Source: SAR202 cluster bacterium bin90 (GTDB lineage: Bacteria > Chloroflexota > Dehalococcoidia > Lucifugimonadales > JADFKI01). Taken from it: 64,000 bases of DNA. Location: assembly GCA_002238855.1 (NCBI GenBank), contig MPND01000014.1, positions 1 to 64,000 on the forward strand, in the 5' to 3' direction. A model generated the notes under the pieces. It was not told the origin of the DNA. It was given only the letters and a program-made list of their open reading frames with translations, and did not search any database. Positions within the stretch are counted from its first letter, which is position 1; every line of letters starts with the position of its first letter. Positions 23,580 through 32,353 of this stretch are shown here, piece after piece. The position numbers and the translations under genes were made by a program.

Positions 23580-24437
23580 ATGCAAACTATGACTGACAAA
23601 AACAGAGAGAAGGTAAGGCGTGAGCGCGCGAAGAAGGCTGTGGCGCTGGCAATGCACAGCCATTGGGACGAGGCTGCGCTGATGAATCGCGCGATACTGA
23701 AGGATTTTCCTGACGACCTCGAGGCGCAGAACCGGCTCGGCAAGGCGCTAAGCGAACTTGGGCGCAACCGCGAGGCGAGGGATGCCTTCAAGAGGGCGCT
23801 GGAAATCTCACCGCACAACGGGATAGCGCGCAAGAATCTCGACCGTCTGTTGAGCCTTGGGGACCAGGACGGACCACGCTCGCAGGGCGCGGTAGAGGCA
23901 GCGCCTAAGGTATTCATCGAGGAGAGCGGCAAGGCGACAACAACTTCACTCGTCAACCTAGCCCCTCCGAGCACGCTGCTCAAGCTCGCGCCCGGACATC
24001 GCGTGAGCCTCGAGATAGAGGACCGGCGGCTGAAGGTGGCGAATGCCAATGGCGACTACATCGGGAGCGTGGAGCCCAGGCTGACCTCGCGCCTTCTGAG
24101 GCTGGTGCGCGGCGGCAACCAGTATGAGGCTGCCGTGACCAGCGCAAGCAGCAATGAGCTCACCATCATAATAAGGGAGACCTACAAGCATCCCTCGCAG
24201 GCTGGAAGGGTATCGTTCCCATCGCGCGCGGGCGCGGACTATCGTGTTTATGTGTCGGGCACAGTGCTTGCTTATGGTGAGGATGAGCCGGAGACGGACA
24301 CTCTGGGCGGCAGGATCATCAAGGACTGGTCTGACGACGACACGGAACCCGGCGACGATGAAGCCTTCTCTCCGGCATTTCATCGAATCATCAATTCCAG
24401 CAAGGACGATGATGACATCCCGGACGACGACTACTAG
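23580..24437 (+). CDS. TPR-repeat protein with C-terminal acidic tail
   Basis: This 285-residue protein has about two TPR motifs in the first 95 residues (W-D-E-A-A-L-M-N-R-A-I-L, then L-G-K-A-L-S-E-L-G-R-N-R-E-A-R-D-A-F-K-R-A-L-E). A beta-rich central domain of unknown type follows (I-E-D-R-R-L-K-V-A-N-A-N-G-D-Y-I-G-S-V-E-P-R-L), and then a strongly acidic C-terminus (D-D-D-D-I-P-D-D-D-Y). It is probably a protein-interaction factor; I do not recognise a function. Its stop overlaps that of the convergent rph gene in the shared CTAG at 24434-24437. Confidence 0.7.
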   Translation: MQTMTDKNREKVRRERAKKAVALAMHSHWDEAALMNRAILKDFPDDLEAQNRLGKALSELGRNREARDAFKRALEISPHNGIARKNLDRLLSLGDQDGPRSQGAVEAAPKVFIEESGKATTTSLVNLAPPSTLLKLAPGHRVSLEIEDRRLKVANANGDYIGSVEPRLTSRLLRLVRGGNQYEAAVTSASSNELTIIIRETYKHPSQAGRVSFPSRAGADYRVYVSGTVLAYGEDEPETDTLGGRIIKDWSDDDTEPGDDEAFSPAFHRIINSSKDDDDIPDDDY

Positions 24438-25153
24438 GCGGTCACGGCGGCGATAGCGTTCCGCTGAAAAGCGGAGAGTTCTTCGATACCCTGCTGCGCT
24501 AGTGATAGCACTTCTTCGAGGGCATGCTTGGAAAACGGCATGCCTTCTGCCGTCCCCTGTACTTCCACGAAGTCGCCTTCCGAGGTCATGACGATATTGA
24601 AATCCACCTCGGCGGCGGCGTCCTCATCGTAGCACAGGTCGAGGCGGGCCTCTCCATCGACGATGCCGACGCTTGTTGCTGCCACTGCCGCGAGTATGGG
24701 AATTTCCGGTATCTGATCTTCCTCGACTAGCGCCGCGATTGCCAAGTACAGGGCGACGTATCCGCCGGTGATTGCCGCGGTGCGGGTGCCGGCGTCAGCC
24801 TGCAGTACATCGCAGTCCACGGTGAAGGTGCGCTCGCCGAGTCGTTGCAGATCAACGGCTGCGCGCAGCGACCTACCTATCAGCCGTTGAATCTCCTGAG
24901 TCCTGCCGCGTGGGGTTCGCTCGCGAGGAGTGCGTGTGAGCGTTGCGCGAGGGAGCATGGCGTATTCTGCCGTAATCCAGCCCTGCCCGGAACCGCGCAG
25001 GAAGCGAGGCACATTGTCCTCGACGCTGACGGCGCAGAGGACGCGGGTCAGGCCCGTCTCGATGAGGACGCTGCCTTCCGGAAAGGCTTGCACGCCGCAG
25101 GTTATCTTTGTGGGGCGCAGTTCGTCGTTTGCGCGGCTGTCGGGTCTTGGCAT
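24434..25153 (-). CDS. rph: Ribonuclease PH
   Basis: This is a 239-residue RNase PH, a phosphorolytic 3'-5' exonuclease that trims tRNA 3' ends. Family hallmarks are R-x-x-x-x-R-P-x-x-I near the N-terminus, G-x-G-x-G-W-I-T-A-E-Y-x-M-L-P, R-T-P-R-E-R, I-Q-R-L-I-G-R-S-L-R-A, D-C-D-V-L-Q-A-D-A-G-T-R-T-A and the final E-V-Q-G-T-A-E. Length is typical. It is followed on the same strand by a retropepsin-like and a HAD gene running toward it (upstream in transcription), with only about 7 nt between rph and the retropepsin-like stop. Confidence 0.95.
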   Translation of the reverse strand: MPRPDSRANDELRPTKITCGVQAFPEGSVLIETGLTRVLCAVSVEDNVPRFLRGSGQGWITAEYAMLPRATLTRTPRERTPRGRTQEIQRLIGRSLRAAVDLQRLGERTFTVDCDVLQADAGTRTAAITGGYVALYLAIAALVEEDQIPEIPILAAVAATSVGIVDGEARLDLCYDEDAAAEVDFNIVMTSEGDFVEVQGTAEGMPFSKHALEEVLSLAQQGIEELSAFQRNAIAAVTA

Positions 25154-25160
25154 CGGTTCT

Positions 25161-25544
25161 CTACTTGCTAATCATTATCTCGGGAGCGGACATCATCAGG
25201 CCCTCGACTGGGATGAGGCGCATTCCGACAGGATCTATGCCCAATTGGAATATTTCCAATGTGACAGCACCCAAGAGTGGCTGCGCTTCGTCGTCGCCAA
25301 ACACCACGGGAGCGATGTACTCTTCGCCGTTGAGCCTTACCCAAGTTTGCCCGAGTTCTCGCTGCACCCTTCTGTCGTCTGCGAGCCTAAATGTTGCGCT
25401 GCGCCGGACCTGCACGTCCAATCGTCGAAGGAGGGAGGCGGGAAGAATATTGTAAGTCGAGCCTGAATCGACGAGAGCGTCCACGTATTCGTACCGCAGC
25501 CCTTCTGGGTCACCAATTCCCATTTCGACTCGGAATGTGCCCAT
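25161..25544 (-). CDS. Retropepsin-like aspartic protease family protein
   Basis: This 127-residue protein has the aspartic-protease strand A-L-V-D-S-G-S-T-Y near residue 26 and P-L-L-G-A-V-T-L near residue 90 (hydrophobic-hydrophobic-Gly, as in the retropepsin second motif). Single-domain retropepsins act as dimers. The start is ATG 25544, whose A-T overlaps the stop of the upstream HAD gene as TAATG, with AGGTGAG just before it. It is therefore translationally coupled to the HAD gene, and reads on towards rph. Substrate unknown. Confidence 0.75.
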   Translation of the reverse strand: MGTFRVEMGIGDPEGLRYEYVDALVDSGSTYNILPASLLRRLDVQVRRSATFRLADDRRVQRELGQTWVRLNGEEYIAPVVFGDDEAQPLLGAVTLEIFQLGIDPVGMRLIPVEGLMMSAPEIMISK

Positions 25545-25924
25545 TACCACTCACCTGAATCCATACTCAAGATGTGCTCTCTCCATGTGAGCCATTCCAT
25601 TGTATCAATTTCGATGAAGCGGAAGCCTGATTTCAGGGCGTAGTACTCGTCGGCTGCGCCGTCGCCGATGTGGGTATAGGTTGCGGCCTGGAAGCGTGCC
25701 TTTACATCGTCGAGGTTCTGCTTCAGGACGGTGAAATCAACGGTGATCTGGTGCTCCTGCCAGATTTTCTGCTGGTAGCTGAGCGGCCGGTCTGAGCAAC
25801 TGCCGATGATATAGCCTCCGCGCTGGACGGCGCGCACGAAATCCATCGTGATGCTGCCACGCGGCTCGCCAACCTCGAGCGTGCCGTCTATGTCGAAGCT
25901 AATAAGGTTATGCAATGTCTTCAA
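25544..25924 (-). CDS. HAD-like hydrolase family protein
   Basis: This 126-residue protein begins with the HAD motif I (F-D-I-D-G-T-L), followed by a Ser-containing motif-II-like segment (G-S-C-S-D-R-P) and late motif-IV-like acidic residues (H-I-G-D-G-A-A-D). There is no obvious cap domain, so it is a small C0-type phosphatase-like protein. The substrate is unknown. It is the promoter-proximal gene of the HAD-retropepsin pair and overlaps the next start as TAATG. Confidence 0.7.
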   Translation of the reverse strand: MKTLHNLISFDIDGTLEVGEPRGSITMDFVRAVQRGGYIIGSCSDRPLSYQQKIWQEHQITVDFTVLKQNLDDVKARFQAATYTHIGDGAADEYYALKSGFRFIEIDTMEWLTWREHILSMDSGEW

Positions 25925-25953
25925 GTGCTGACATGATTGGAGAATGCAGGCGC

Positions 25954-27126
25954 CTAGTTGTTGCGGGCGGCGTAGGTCTTCTGGGCACGGTCTAAGGCTG
26001 CCATCCTGCCACTGAGAAGCTCAGACTGATGGTCGATCGCCCAGTCCTGTGACGCCTTGGTAGCGATCGCGCTGCCCTGGAAGTGTGGCATCACATAGCG
26101 TGCCAGGAGTTCGTAGCTGTGAAGCATGCGGTCGCGCGGAGCCCAGTCGATGGTCTGCACCATGAAGCCGCCAAAGCCGCCGCTCAGATCGTCGAGCCTG
26201 TGAATTGCCTCGATGCAGTCGTCGGGCGTGCCGACAATCCATGCGCCGGTGTCCGCCATGTGGTCGATGACCTTGTCGATGGGGCCATCGAAGTCGGACT
26301 TGCGGCCGTTTGTGCCTTCGGTGTATTCGCGGAGGAAGTAACCTGCGCCCATGCGAGCCTCGTCCCGCGCTTGCTTGCGGGTCTCGGCGAGGTGGACAGG
26401 AACGACCAGCCGCCACTCGTTGCGGTCAACGGTCTGGTTGTGTTCCGCCGCCGACTCTTCGGCGATTGTCCACAGGTCGTTGAGGTTGCCCCTATCGGCG
26501 CTTGTCGGGTCTCTAGGTACTGTGATGGTAAGCACGGATGCACCGTATTTGCCGGCAAGCGCGACTCCGGACGGTGTCTGGATGGATGCGACGGCGATGG
26601 GCATGTGCGGGTGCTGGAAGGGGCGAATCTGGAGCATCGCCTCGTTCAGCTCAAACCAGTCGGACTTGTATGTAATCGGCTCGGTCTCATTGAACAGACG
26701 CAGTATGATGCCAAAAGCCTCGTCCATCCTGGCGCGCTGTGTGGTTGACTCGATGCCCATCATGTAGGCGTCGCCGGGCAGAGCGCCGGGGCCGACGCCA
26801 AACATCACGCGGCCGTGGCTCATGTGGTCGATCTGCACCATGCGGTTGGCGACATTGAACGGGTGGTGATATGGCAGGCTGACGACGCCGGTGCCAAGCT
26901 TGATGTGCTTGGTGCGGTCGGCGGCGACTGCCATGAATATCTCAGGGGAGGAGATAATTTCCCAGCCGGAGCTGTGGTGCTCCCCGATCCACGCCTCGTC
27001 ATAGCCGAGGTAGTCCAGCCACTGGATGAGTTCGAGATCACGGTCGATGGCAAGCGTAGGATTCTCGCCCACGCGGTGGAACGGGCCGAGGAAAATGCCG
27101 AACTTCATTCGGTCGGGCAGCGCCAT
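25954..27126 (-). CDS. LLM class flavin-dependent oxidoreductase
   Basis: This 390-residue protein is a luciferase-like monooxygenase, using reduced flavin and O2. Features are the N-terminal G-I-F-L-G-P-F strand, W-I-G-E-H-H-S-S-G-W (active-site His pair) near residue 46, I-K-L-G-T-G-V-V-S-L-P-Y-H-H-P, and G-R-V-M-F-G-V-G-P-G-A near residue 105. The C-terminal G-T-P-D-D-C-I-E-A-I segment is conserved in the family. Such enzymes oxidise terpenes, alkanes, sulfonates or aldehydes; the substrate is open. A promoter-like TTGCCA-17-TATAAT lies upstream at 27187-27215. SAR202-type bacteria are known for many FMN-dependent monooxygenases. Confidence 0.88.
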   Translation of the reverse strand: MALPDRMKFGIFLGPFHRVGENPTLAIDRDLELIQWLDYLGYDEAWIGEHHSSGWEIISSPEIFMAVAADRTKHIKLGTGVVSLPYHHPFNVANRMVQIDHMSHGRVMFGVGPGALPGDAYMMGIESTTQRARMDEAFGIILRLFNETEPITYKSDWFELNEAMLQIRPFQHPHMPIAVASIQTPSGVALAGKYGASVLTITVPRDPTSADRGNLNDLWTIAEESAAEHNQTVDRNEWRLVVPVHLAETRKQARDEARMGAGYFLREYTEGTNGRKSDFDGPIDKVIDHMADTGAWIVGTPDDCIEAIHRLDDLSGGFGGFMVQTIDWAPRDRMLHSYELLARYVMPHFQGSAIATKASQDWAIDHQSELLSGRMAALDRAQKTYAARNN

Positions 27127-27186
27127 GGTGGTGTCCTTTCGTGCATCTTATGCATCGTTTTATTGCGGGTCGTGAGTATGGGGCGA

Positions 27187-27215
27187 ATTATAGTGGCAGA
27201 GTGGGGTAGTGGCAA
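27187..27215 (-). promoter_or_regulatory. Sigma70-type promoter for the LLM monooxygenase at 25954-27126
   Basis: On the minus strand a TTGCCA (27210-27215) is followed after 17 bp by TATAAT (27187-27192). It lies about 60 bp before the ATG. The sequence GCCACTATAAT around the -10 recurs before the SDR gene at 37791-37796. Confidence 0.55.
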
Positions 27216-27222
27216 CACGGCA

Positions 27223-28263
27223 CTAGTCGAAGTGCGGCATTACTTCTTCGCCGAACAGCCGCATCGCCGCCTTCACTTTATCACGAGGCATGCCGCCGAA
27301 TGCGAAGTTGCAGCCAAAGTACTCGACGCCCTGTGCCTGCAGCGCCTTTATCTTCTCTACACACTGCTCGGGGGTGCCAATGATGGAGCGGTGCTCAGCC
27401 ACATGGTCGAAGGTGAGAGAAGGATTGCCGCGCGTTCTGCGCCATTCGTCTATGCTGTTGCTCGCTTCGCTTGCGCCGTTGAGCGTGCCGCGCCATTGCA
27501 GCAGGTCGATGACCCAGTTCAGCGACTTGTATGCGTCTTGGCGCGCCTGTTCTTCGGTTTCCGCAAGGTAGCAGTAGCGGAAGAAGGGGATGTCTCCGAC
27601 CGTGACATTGTGTCCTGCCTCGGCGGACATAGCTTCGTAGCGGTGACAAAGCTCCAGTGCGGGCGCGGTGTCAACGGTCAGGCCTATCATGGTGGGGAAG
27701 CCGTTAGATACCGCGAACTCCAGCGTCTCGCGCGTGCGCGTTGCCGCAATGTAGATGGGCGGGTGCGGCTGCTGCACTGGTGGAGGCACGAGGTTTGCCT
27801 GGTGGACGCTGTAATGGTTGCCCTTGTGCGTGTACTCCGGCGTCGTCCACATGCCGCGAATCATGTTGACCGATTCCTGAAAGCTCGCCTGCGTGTCGCT
27901 GTGGTCAACGCCGTAGGGCGTGAACTCGCTCCTTGATGCGCCGCGCCCAAAGCCTGCGTCGAATCTGCCGTTGCTGATGAGGTCGAGCGTGGCGGTGTCC
28001 TCGGCGAGGCGTATGGGATTGTGCAGCGGCGGCACGAGCACTGCGGTGCCCAGCCGAATCTCGTTGGTGCGCGCGGCGATTGCGCTTGCGAAAACGAGTG
28101 CGGACGAGCCAATACCGTAGCGCGTGAAATGGTGTTCGGCGAGCCACGCACTGTGGAATCCCAGTTCCTCCCCGAGTATGATGTCGTCGGTGGTCTGCTC
28201 TACGATGCTGCGTGCGTCGGTGTCTTCGGGCCAGGGGAGATGGGTGATGAGGGCGAACTTCAT
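27223..28263 (-). CDS. LLM class flavin-dependent oxidoreductase
   Basis: This is a second luciferase-like monooxygenase, 346 residues, in a different subfamily from the one at 25954. It has the N-terminal F-A-L-I-T-H-L-P-W strand, W-L-A-E-H-H-F-T-R-Y-G, I-R-L-G-T-A-V-L-V-P-P-L-H-N-P and G-R-F-D-A-G-F-G-R-G-A. The late I-G-T-P-E-Q-C-V-E-K-I segment is typical. It lies upstream of the other monooxygenase on the same strand, 96 bp apart. A TATAAT-like -10 lies at 28308-28313 on the minus strand but with a poor -35. Reduced flavin must come from a reductase elsewhere. Confidence 0.88.
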   Translation of the reverse strand: MKFALITHLPWPEDTDARSIVEQTTDDIILGEELGFHSAWLAEHHFTRYGIGSSALVFASAIAARTNEIRLGTAVLVPPLHNPIRLAEDTATLDLISNGRFDAGFGRGASRSEFTPYGVDHSDTQASFQESVNMIRGMWTTPEYTHKGNHYSVHQANLVPPPVQQPHPPIYIAATRTRETLEFAVSNGFPTMIGLTVDTAPALELCHRYEAMSAEAGHNVTVGDIPFFRYCYLAETEEQARQDAYKSLNWVIDLLQWRGTLNGASEASNSIDEWRRTRGNPSLTFDHVAEHRSIIGTPEQCVEKIKALQAQGVEYFGCNFAFGGMPRDKVKAAMRLFGEEVMPHFD

Positions 28264-28426
28264 GGCGTTCTCTTTCGTAGTGCTGTTCTCGGTCTGCGAT
28301 GCGCCCTATTATAGACTAACTGGCAGTGGGGACAGGATAGATTTACATGAAACAGATGGATGCTATAACCTGCTATGCGGATTGTCTGCACATTCTAGGA
28401 AATTCACGAAGGCGGAGGGAACTAAA

Positions 28427-28873
28427 ATGATCAAGCTCATCAGATTCATAGCGGCGTTCCTGACGTACGCGATAATCGATATAGTGTGGCATCTGTTTCC
28501 ATTCGTCACTGCGATGTATGTCAACCTGCGTGAAGCCAGCGGATTGGGCAATGAGTGGAGTTTCGGCAAGGAAATGGACACCTGGGGCGGGTTCGAGTTC
28601 CTGGCGCTTCTCGTATTCTTCCTGCTGATGGGCTTGGCGAATAGCCACCTCGCGATCGAACCTGCCCTCAGAGAAAACAGCCTACGAAAGGCGATGCTGA
28701 ATAGTTTCATTCTGGGTTGCGCCGCGTATGCCACATACAGCGTTCCGATATTCGTGATGATAGCGAAATGGCCTGTGCCTCTCGTTCCGATAGACATTAT
28801 CATCGGCGGCTGCCTGAGCCTCGCAACATCCACTATCGTTACTGCCGTCGCTCTTCGCATGCGAAAGTCGTGA
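28427..28873 (+). CDS. DUF2177-like small membrane protein
   Basis: This 148-residue protein has about four transmembrane segments. It fits the DUF2177 layout: the first helix with D-I-V-W, a middle helix followed by a soluble loop, then A-A-Y-A-T-Y and W-P-V-P-L-V-P-I-D near the end. Function unknown. GGAGGGA at 28414-28420, 6 nt before ATG 28427, fixes the start. The frame continues upstream to 28124, but that part overlaps the divergent monooxygenase gene and is not coding. Confidence 0.65.
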   Translation: MIKLIRFIAAFLTYAIIDIVWHLFPFVTAMYVNLREASGLGNEWSFGKEMDTWGGFEFLALLVFFLLMGLANSHLAIEPALRENSLRKAMLNSFILGCAAYATYSVPIFVMIAKWPVPLVPIDIIIGGCLSLATSTIVTAVALRMRKS

Positions 28874-28914
28874 TGCGAGGGTTTGCAAGGCACGAATAAG
28901 ACACGCGATGTCTT

Positions 28915-28944
28915 TTGACGCCATAACGGGACGGCTCTTATAAT
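28915..28944 (+). promoter_or_regulatory. Sigma70-type promoter for the 2-oxoacid dehydrogenase operon
   Basis: TTGACG (28915-28920) and TATAAT (28939-28944) are separated by 18 bp, and the first gene starts about 40 bp downstream. This is one of the clearest promoters in the window. Confidence 0.6.
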
Positions 28945-28988
28945 TGTGGAAACTTACTTCAGATCACTATTGACGGTGGATGTGGACT

Positions 28989-29984
28989 ATGGCTGACGCT
29001 GAATCAGGCAAGACGCTGGACGAAGGCACTCTGCTGGAGATGTACGGCAAGATGGTGCTCTCCCGTACGCTGGACGAGCGAATCTGGATTCTGAACCGGC
29101 AGGGCAAGGCGGCCATCATGGCGTCTTCGCAGGGGCACGAGGCGGCGCAGATCGGCAGCGTGTATGCGTTGAAGCGCGGCACCGACCAGTTTTACATCTA
29201 CTACCGGGACCTAGCCGTAATGCTGACGCTTGGCATGACGCCGCGTGAGATTATGCTGGGGTTCACGGCGAAAGTCGGCGAGCCGTTGAGTGGCGCGAGG
29301 CAGTTCCCCACGCACGGAGCATACCCTGAAATTGGGCTCATCAACCTGTCGAATGTCATTGCGACGCAGCTTCCGCAAGCGGTGGGGGCGGCGCTGGCGA
29401 TTCGGATGCGTCGTGAGGAGGGGATTGTCATCTCCTACTTCGGGGATGGCGCGTCGAGCTTCGGGGACTCGCACGAGGCCATGAACTTTGCTGCTATTCA
29501 CAAGCTGCCGGTCATATTCATGTGTGAAAACAACAAGTATGCGACATCGGTGCCGCAGCGTCGCCAGATGGCGATCGACAGTGTGGCGAGCCGAGCCGAG
29601 GGTTACGGGATGCCGGGCATCTCGATTGACGGTTGTGATGTGATTGCGGTGTACGAGGCGGTTACCGAGGCGGCTGCGCGAGCGCGAAGTGGCGAAGGGC
29701 CAACTCTCATCGAGGCGCAGGTGGAGCGATACCTGCCGCACACGAGCGATGACGACGATACGCGCTATCGACCGCGTGAGGAGATCGAAGAGGCGCGGTT
29801 GCGCGATCCGCTGAAGCTGTTCAGTGAGCGTCTTACTGAGATGGGCGTACTGGACGGCGCGACCGACGAGCGGCTGTACGCGGAGGCTCGCGCCGAGGTG
29901 AACACGGTTACGGACGAGGTGGAGGCTGCCGAATATCCGCAGACGCATGACTTCTTCGAGCATGTATATGCGGGCACGGATTAG
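28989..29984 (+). CDS. 2-oxoacid dehydrogenase E1 component, alpha subunit
   Basis: This 331-residue thiamine-diphosphate enzyme decarboxylates pyruvate or a branched 2-oxoacid and transfers the acyl group to lipoyl-E2. The ThDP motif is G-D-G-A-S-S-F-G-D ... N-N-K-Y-A (G-D-G to N-N). The phosphorylation-loop-like Y-R-P and the F-x-E segments fit the family. The layout with adjacent E1 beta and E2 is typical of branched-chain or acetoin-type complexes. The start could also be ATG 28980. First gene of a four-gene set. Substrate specificity is not clear from sequence; no E3 is present here. Confidence 0.9.
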   Translation: MADAESGKTLDEGTLLEMYGKMVLSRTLDERIWILNRQGKAAIMASSQGHEAAQIGSVYALKRGTDQFYIYYRDLAVMLTLGMTPREIMLGFTAKVGEPLSGARQFPTHGAYPEIGLINLSNVIATQLPQAVGAALAIRMRREEGIVISYFGDGASSFGDSHEAMNFAAIHKLPVIFMCENNKYATSVPQRRQMAIDSVASRAEGYGMPGISIDGCDVIAVYEAVTEAAARARSGEGPTLIEAQVERYLPHTSDDDDTRYRPREEIEEARLRDPLKLFSERLTEMGVLDGATDERLYAEARAEVNTVTDEVEAAEYPQTHDFFEHVYAGTD

Positions 29985-30005
29985 CGGGACAGGTAGGATT
30001 TCTGC

Positions 30006-30989
30006 ATGGCTGTATTGAATGTGCTGGAAGCGGTGCGCGAGGCGATGCGCGAGGAGATGGTGCGCGATGAGCGCGTCTTCGTGCTTGGCGAGGATGTGGG
30101 CGTGCGTGGCGGCGTGTTTCTTGCGACTGACGGCTTCGTTGACCAGTTCGGCGAGGAGCGAGTGATAGACACGCCCATCGCGGAGTCGTCCATCGCGGGC
30201 ATGGCTCTGGGGGCGGCAATGCATGGGATGCGGCCGATAGCTGAGATACAGTTTGCGGACTTCATCTGGCCGGTGTTCAACCAGATTGTCGGAGAGGCGG
30301 CGCGTGCCAGATATGGCAGCAACGGCAAGCTGAGTGTGCCAATGGTGCTGCGCGCTCCTGAGGGCGGCGGTGTGCGTGGCGCGCTATACCACTCGCAGTC
30401 GGCGGAGGCGTACTTCTGCCACGCGCCGGGTCTCAAGGTGATTACGCCTGCCACGCCTTACGATGCTAAGGGGCTGCTGAAGAGCGCGATCCGAGACGAT
30501 GACCCGGTGATATTCCTGGAGCACAAGCGTACTTACCGGCTAGTGCGTGGTGAAGTGCCGGACGAAGAGTACACGATTCCGATAGGCAAGGCTGATGTTA
30601 AGCGCGAAGGCGACGATGTTTCGGTGTTCACATACGGGTTGATGGTGCATCACTGCCTGGAAGCCGCGCTGGTGCTTGAGGGCGAAGGGATAAGCGTGGA
30701 GGTCGTTGACATGCGAACTCTGCGGCCTCTGGACACGGAGAGTGTGCTGGAGTCCGCGATGAAGACGGGCAAGGCGCTGGTCGTGCATGAGGACAACAAG
30801 GTGGGCGGAATCGGCGGCGAGATTGCGGCGACGATTGCCGAGGACGCCTTCGAGTATCTTGATGCGCCAGTGCGCCGGCTTGCCGGGCCTGAAGTTCCGG
30901 CGATGCCGTTCAGTCCGCCGCTGGAGGCGCTGTACATGCTTGACTCTGCGAAGATTGCAGATGCGATACGGCAGTTGGCGGCGTACTAG
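30006..30989 (+). CDS. 2-oxoacid dehydrogenase E1 component, beta subunit
   Basis: This 327-residue transketolase-type beta subunit pairs with the alpha subunit gene that ends 21 nt upstream. It has the Pyr domain with G-E-D-V-G (catalytic Glu that activates ThDP), D-T-P-I-A-E and the C-terminal transketolase domain (V-V-D-M-R-T-L-R-P-L-D, V-H-E-D-N). Full length for the family. Cotranscribed with E1 alpha and E2. Confidence 0.93.
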   Translation: MAVLNVLEAVREAMREEMVRDERVFVLGEDVGVRGGVFLATDGFVDQFGEERVIDTPIAESSIAGMALGAAMHGMRPIAEIQFADFIWPVFNQIVGEAARARYGSNGKLSVPMVLRAPEGGGVRGALYHSQSAEAYFCHAPGLKVITPATPYDAKGLLKSAIRDDDPVIFLEHKRTYRLVRGEVPDEEYTIPIGKADVKREGDDVSVFTYGLMVHHCLEAALVLEGEGISVEVVDMRTLRPLDTESVLESAMKTGKALVVHEDNKVGGIGGEIAATIAEDAFEYLDAPVRRLAGPEVPAMPFSPPLEALYMLDSAKIADAIRQLAAY

Positions 30990-31018
30990 CGGGTTGGTGT
31001 GATGGTAAGGATGGGTCC

Positions 31019-32341
31019 ATGATAATTGAACTGCCGCAGGTCGGCGAATCGGTTACCGAGGGCACTATCGTCCAATGGCTGAAGCAGGTGGGCGACAGCG
31101 TGGAGCGGTATGACCCGCTCGTGGAAGTGCTGACGGACAAGGTGAGCATGGAAGTGCCGTCGCCGGTAAATGGCGTCATCACGGAGCTACTTGCGGAGGA
31201 AGGGCAGACGCTGCCGATGGGCGCGCCGATTGCCGACATACAGACTGAAGATGCCGCCGAACCTGATATGCCGATCGAGACACCACCTCCCGCCCAAGAG
31301 CAGGCCCAGCCGGTTGACCGCATTGGCGTGCTGCTGAAGGATGTGGCGCCGGTGGGACCGACGGGGTCGGGAAATGTCGTCATTCCTGCAGCCCAGGATG
31401 CGATTGCGTCGGCGTCAGACTCGCAGGTCAGAGGGCGTCGGCGGAGGCGTTACTCGCCGGCGGTGCAGCGGCTTGCTGCTGAGCGCGGCATTGACCTGGA
31501 GCAGGTTGCGGGCACGGGGATCAACGGCCGTGTGACGCGCAAGGATGTGCTTGCATACGTCGAAGCACAGGCAGAGGTTCTAGCGGTTCAAGCCTCGCCC
31601 GTGGATGCAAAAACTACGGCGGCTGCAATGAGATCAGACGGCGAGGACGAGGAACGGCTGCCTTTGTCTCCCGTGCGCCGGATGATCGCGGCGAATATGA
31701 AGCGCAGCGCATCGGAAATTCCGACGGCGTGGTCAATTACGGAAGTGGATGTGAGCGGGCTGGTGCGGCGGCGAGGGGCGCTGAAGGACGAATTCATGCA
31801 GCGCGAAGGGGTGAACCTGACTTATCTGCACTTCGTGGTGAAGGCGGTTGCGGAGTCGCTTCGAGATAACCCGCTGCTCAACTCGTCGTGGGGTGAGGAC
31901 GCGATCATCCTGAAACGGCGCATCAATATCGGGATTGCGGTTGCCGCACCGGACGGACTGGTGGTGCCGGTGCTGCGCGATGCGGATGCTCTCAGCGTTG
32001 CTGGGATTGCGGTGCGCACGGCGGATCTGACTGCGCGCGCGCGGCAGGGCAAGCTTGCAGTCGAGGATATGCAATTTGGCACGTTTACGCTGAACAATAC
32101 TGGCGCGCTTGGCTCGATTGCTTCCCAGCCCATTATCAATCATCCGCAGGCGGCGATTCTGACGACCGAGGCCGTGGTCAAGCGTCCTGTCGTCATTGGA
32201 GACGCCATCGGCATCCGTTCATTGATGAACATCTGCCTTACATTCGATCATCGCATAATGGACGGCGCGGAGGCGTCCTCATTCACCAACGCGGTGAAGC
32301 GGAGGCTGGAGGCGATTTCGGATGAGACAGGGATATACTAG
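31019..32341 (+). CDS. Dihydrolipoamide acyltransferase (E2) of a 2-oxoacid dehydrogenase complex
   Basis: This 440-residue E2 has a lipoyl domain (1-80) with the modified lysine in L-T-D-K-V-S-M-E-V. A Pro-rich linker follows, then a peripheral-subunit-binding domain (R-Y-S-P-A-V-Q-R-L-A-A-E-R-G-I-D-L, about 140-180) and the catalytic acyltransferase domain with F-D-H-R-I-M-D-G near the C-terminus, where His and Asp catalyse transfer. The presence of one lipoyl domain and a PSBD fits a branched-chain-type E2. Followed by lipB, which supplies the octanoyl group for its lipoylation. Confidence 0.92.
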   Translation: MIIELPQVGESVTEGTIVQWLKQVGDSVERYDPLVEVLTDKVSMEVPSPVNGVITELLAEEGQTLPMGAPIADIQTEDAAEPDMPIETPPPAQEQAQPVDRIGVLLKDVAPVGPTGSGNVVIPAAQDAIASASDSQVRGRRRRRYSPAVQRLAAERGIDLEQVAGTGINGRVTRKDVLAYVEAQAEVLAVQASPVDAKTTAAAMRSDGEDEERLPLSPVRRMIAANMKRSASEIPTAWSITEVDVSGLVRRRGALKDEFMQREGVNLTYLHFVVKAVAESLRDNPLLNSSWGEDAIILKRRINIGIAVAAPDGLVVPVLRDADALSVAGIAVRTADLTARARQGKLAVEDMQFGTFTLNNTGALGSIASQPIINHPQAAILTTEAVVKRPVVIGDAIGIRSLMNICLTFDHRIMDGAEASSFTNAVKRRLEAISDETGIY

Positions 32342-32353
32342 GCGCGCTGACGC

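Noticed and set aside
26815-27936. 373-codon plus-strand frame over the two LLM monooxygenase genes
   Set aside because: Crosses two real genes and the promoter between them; no domain and a shadow-like composition.
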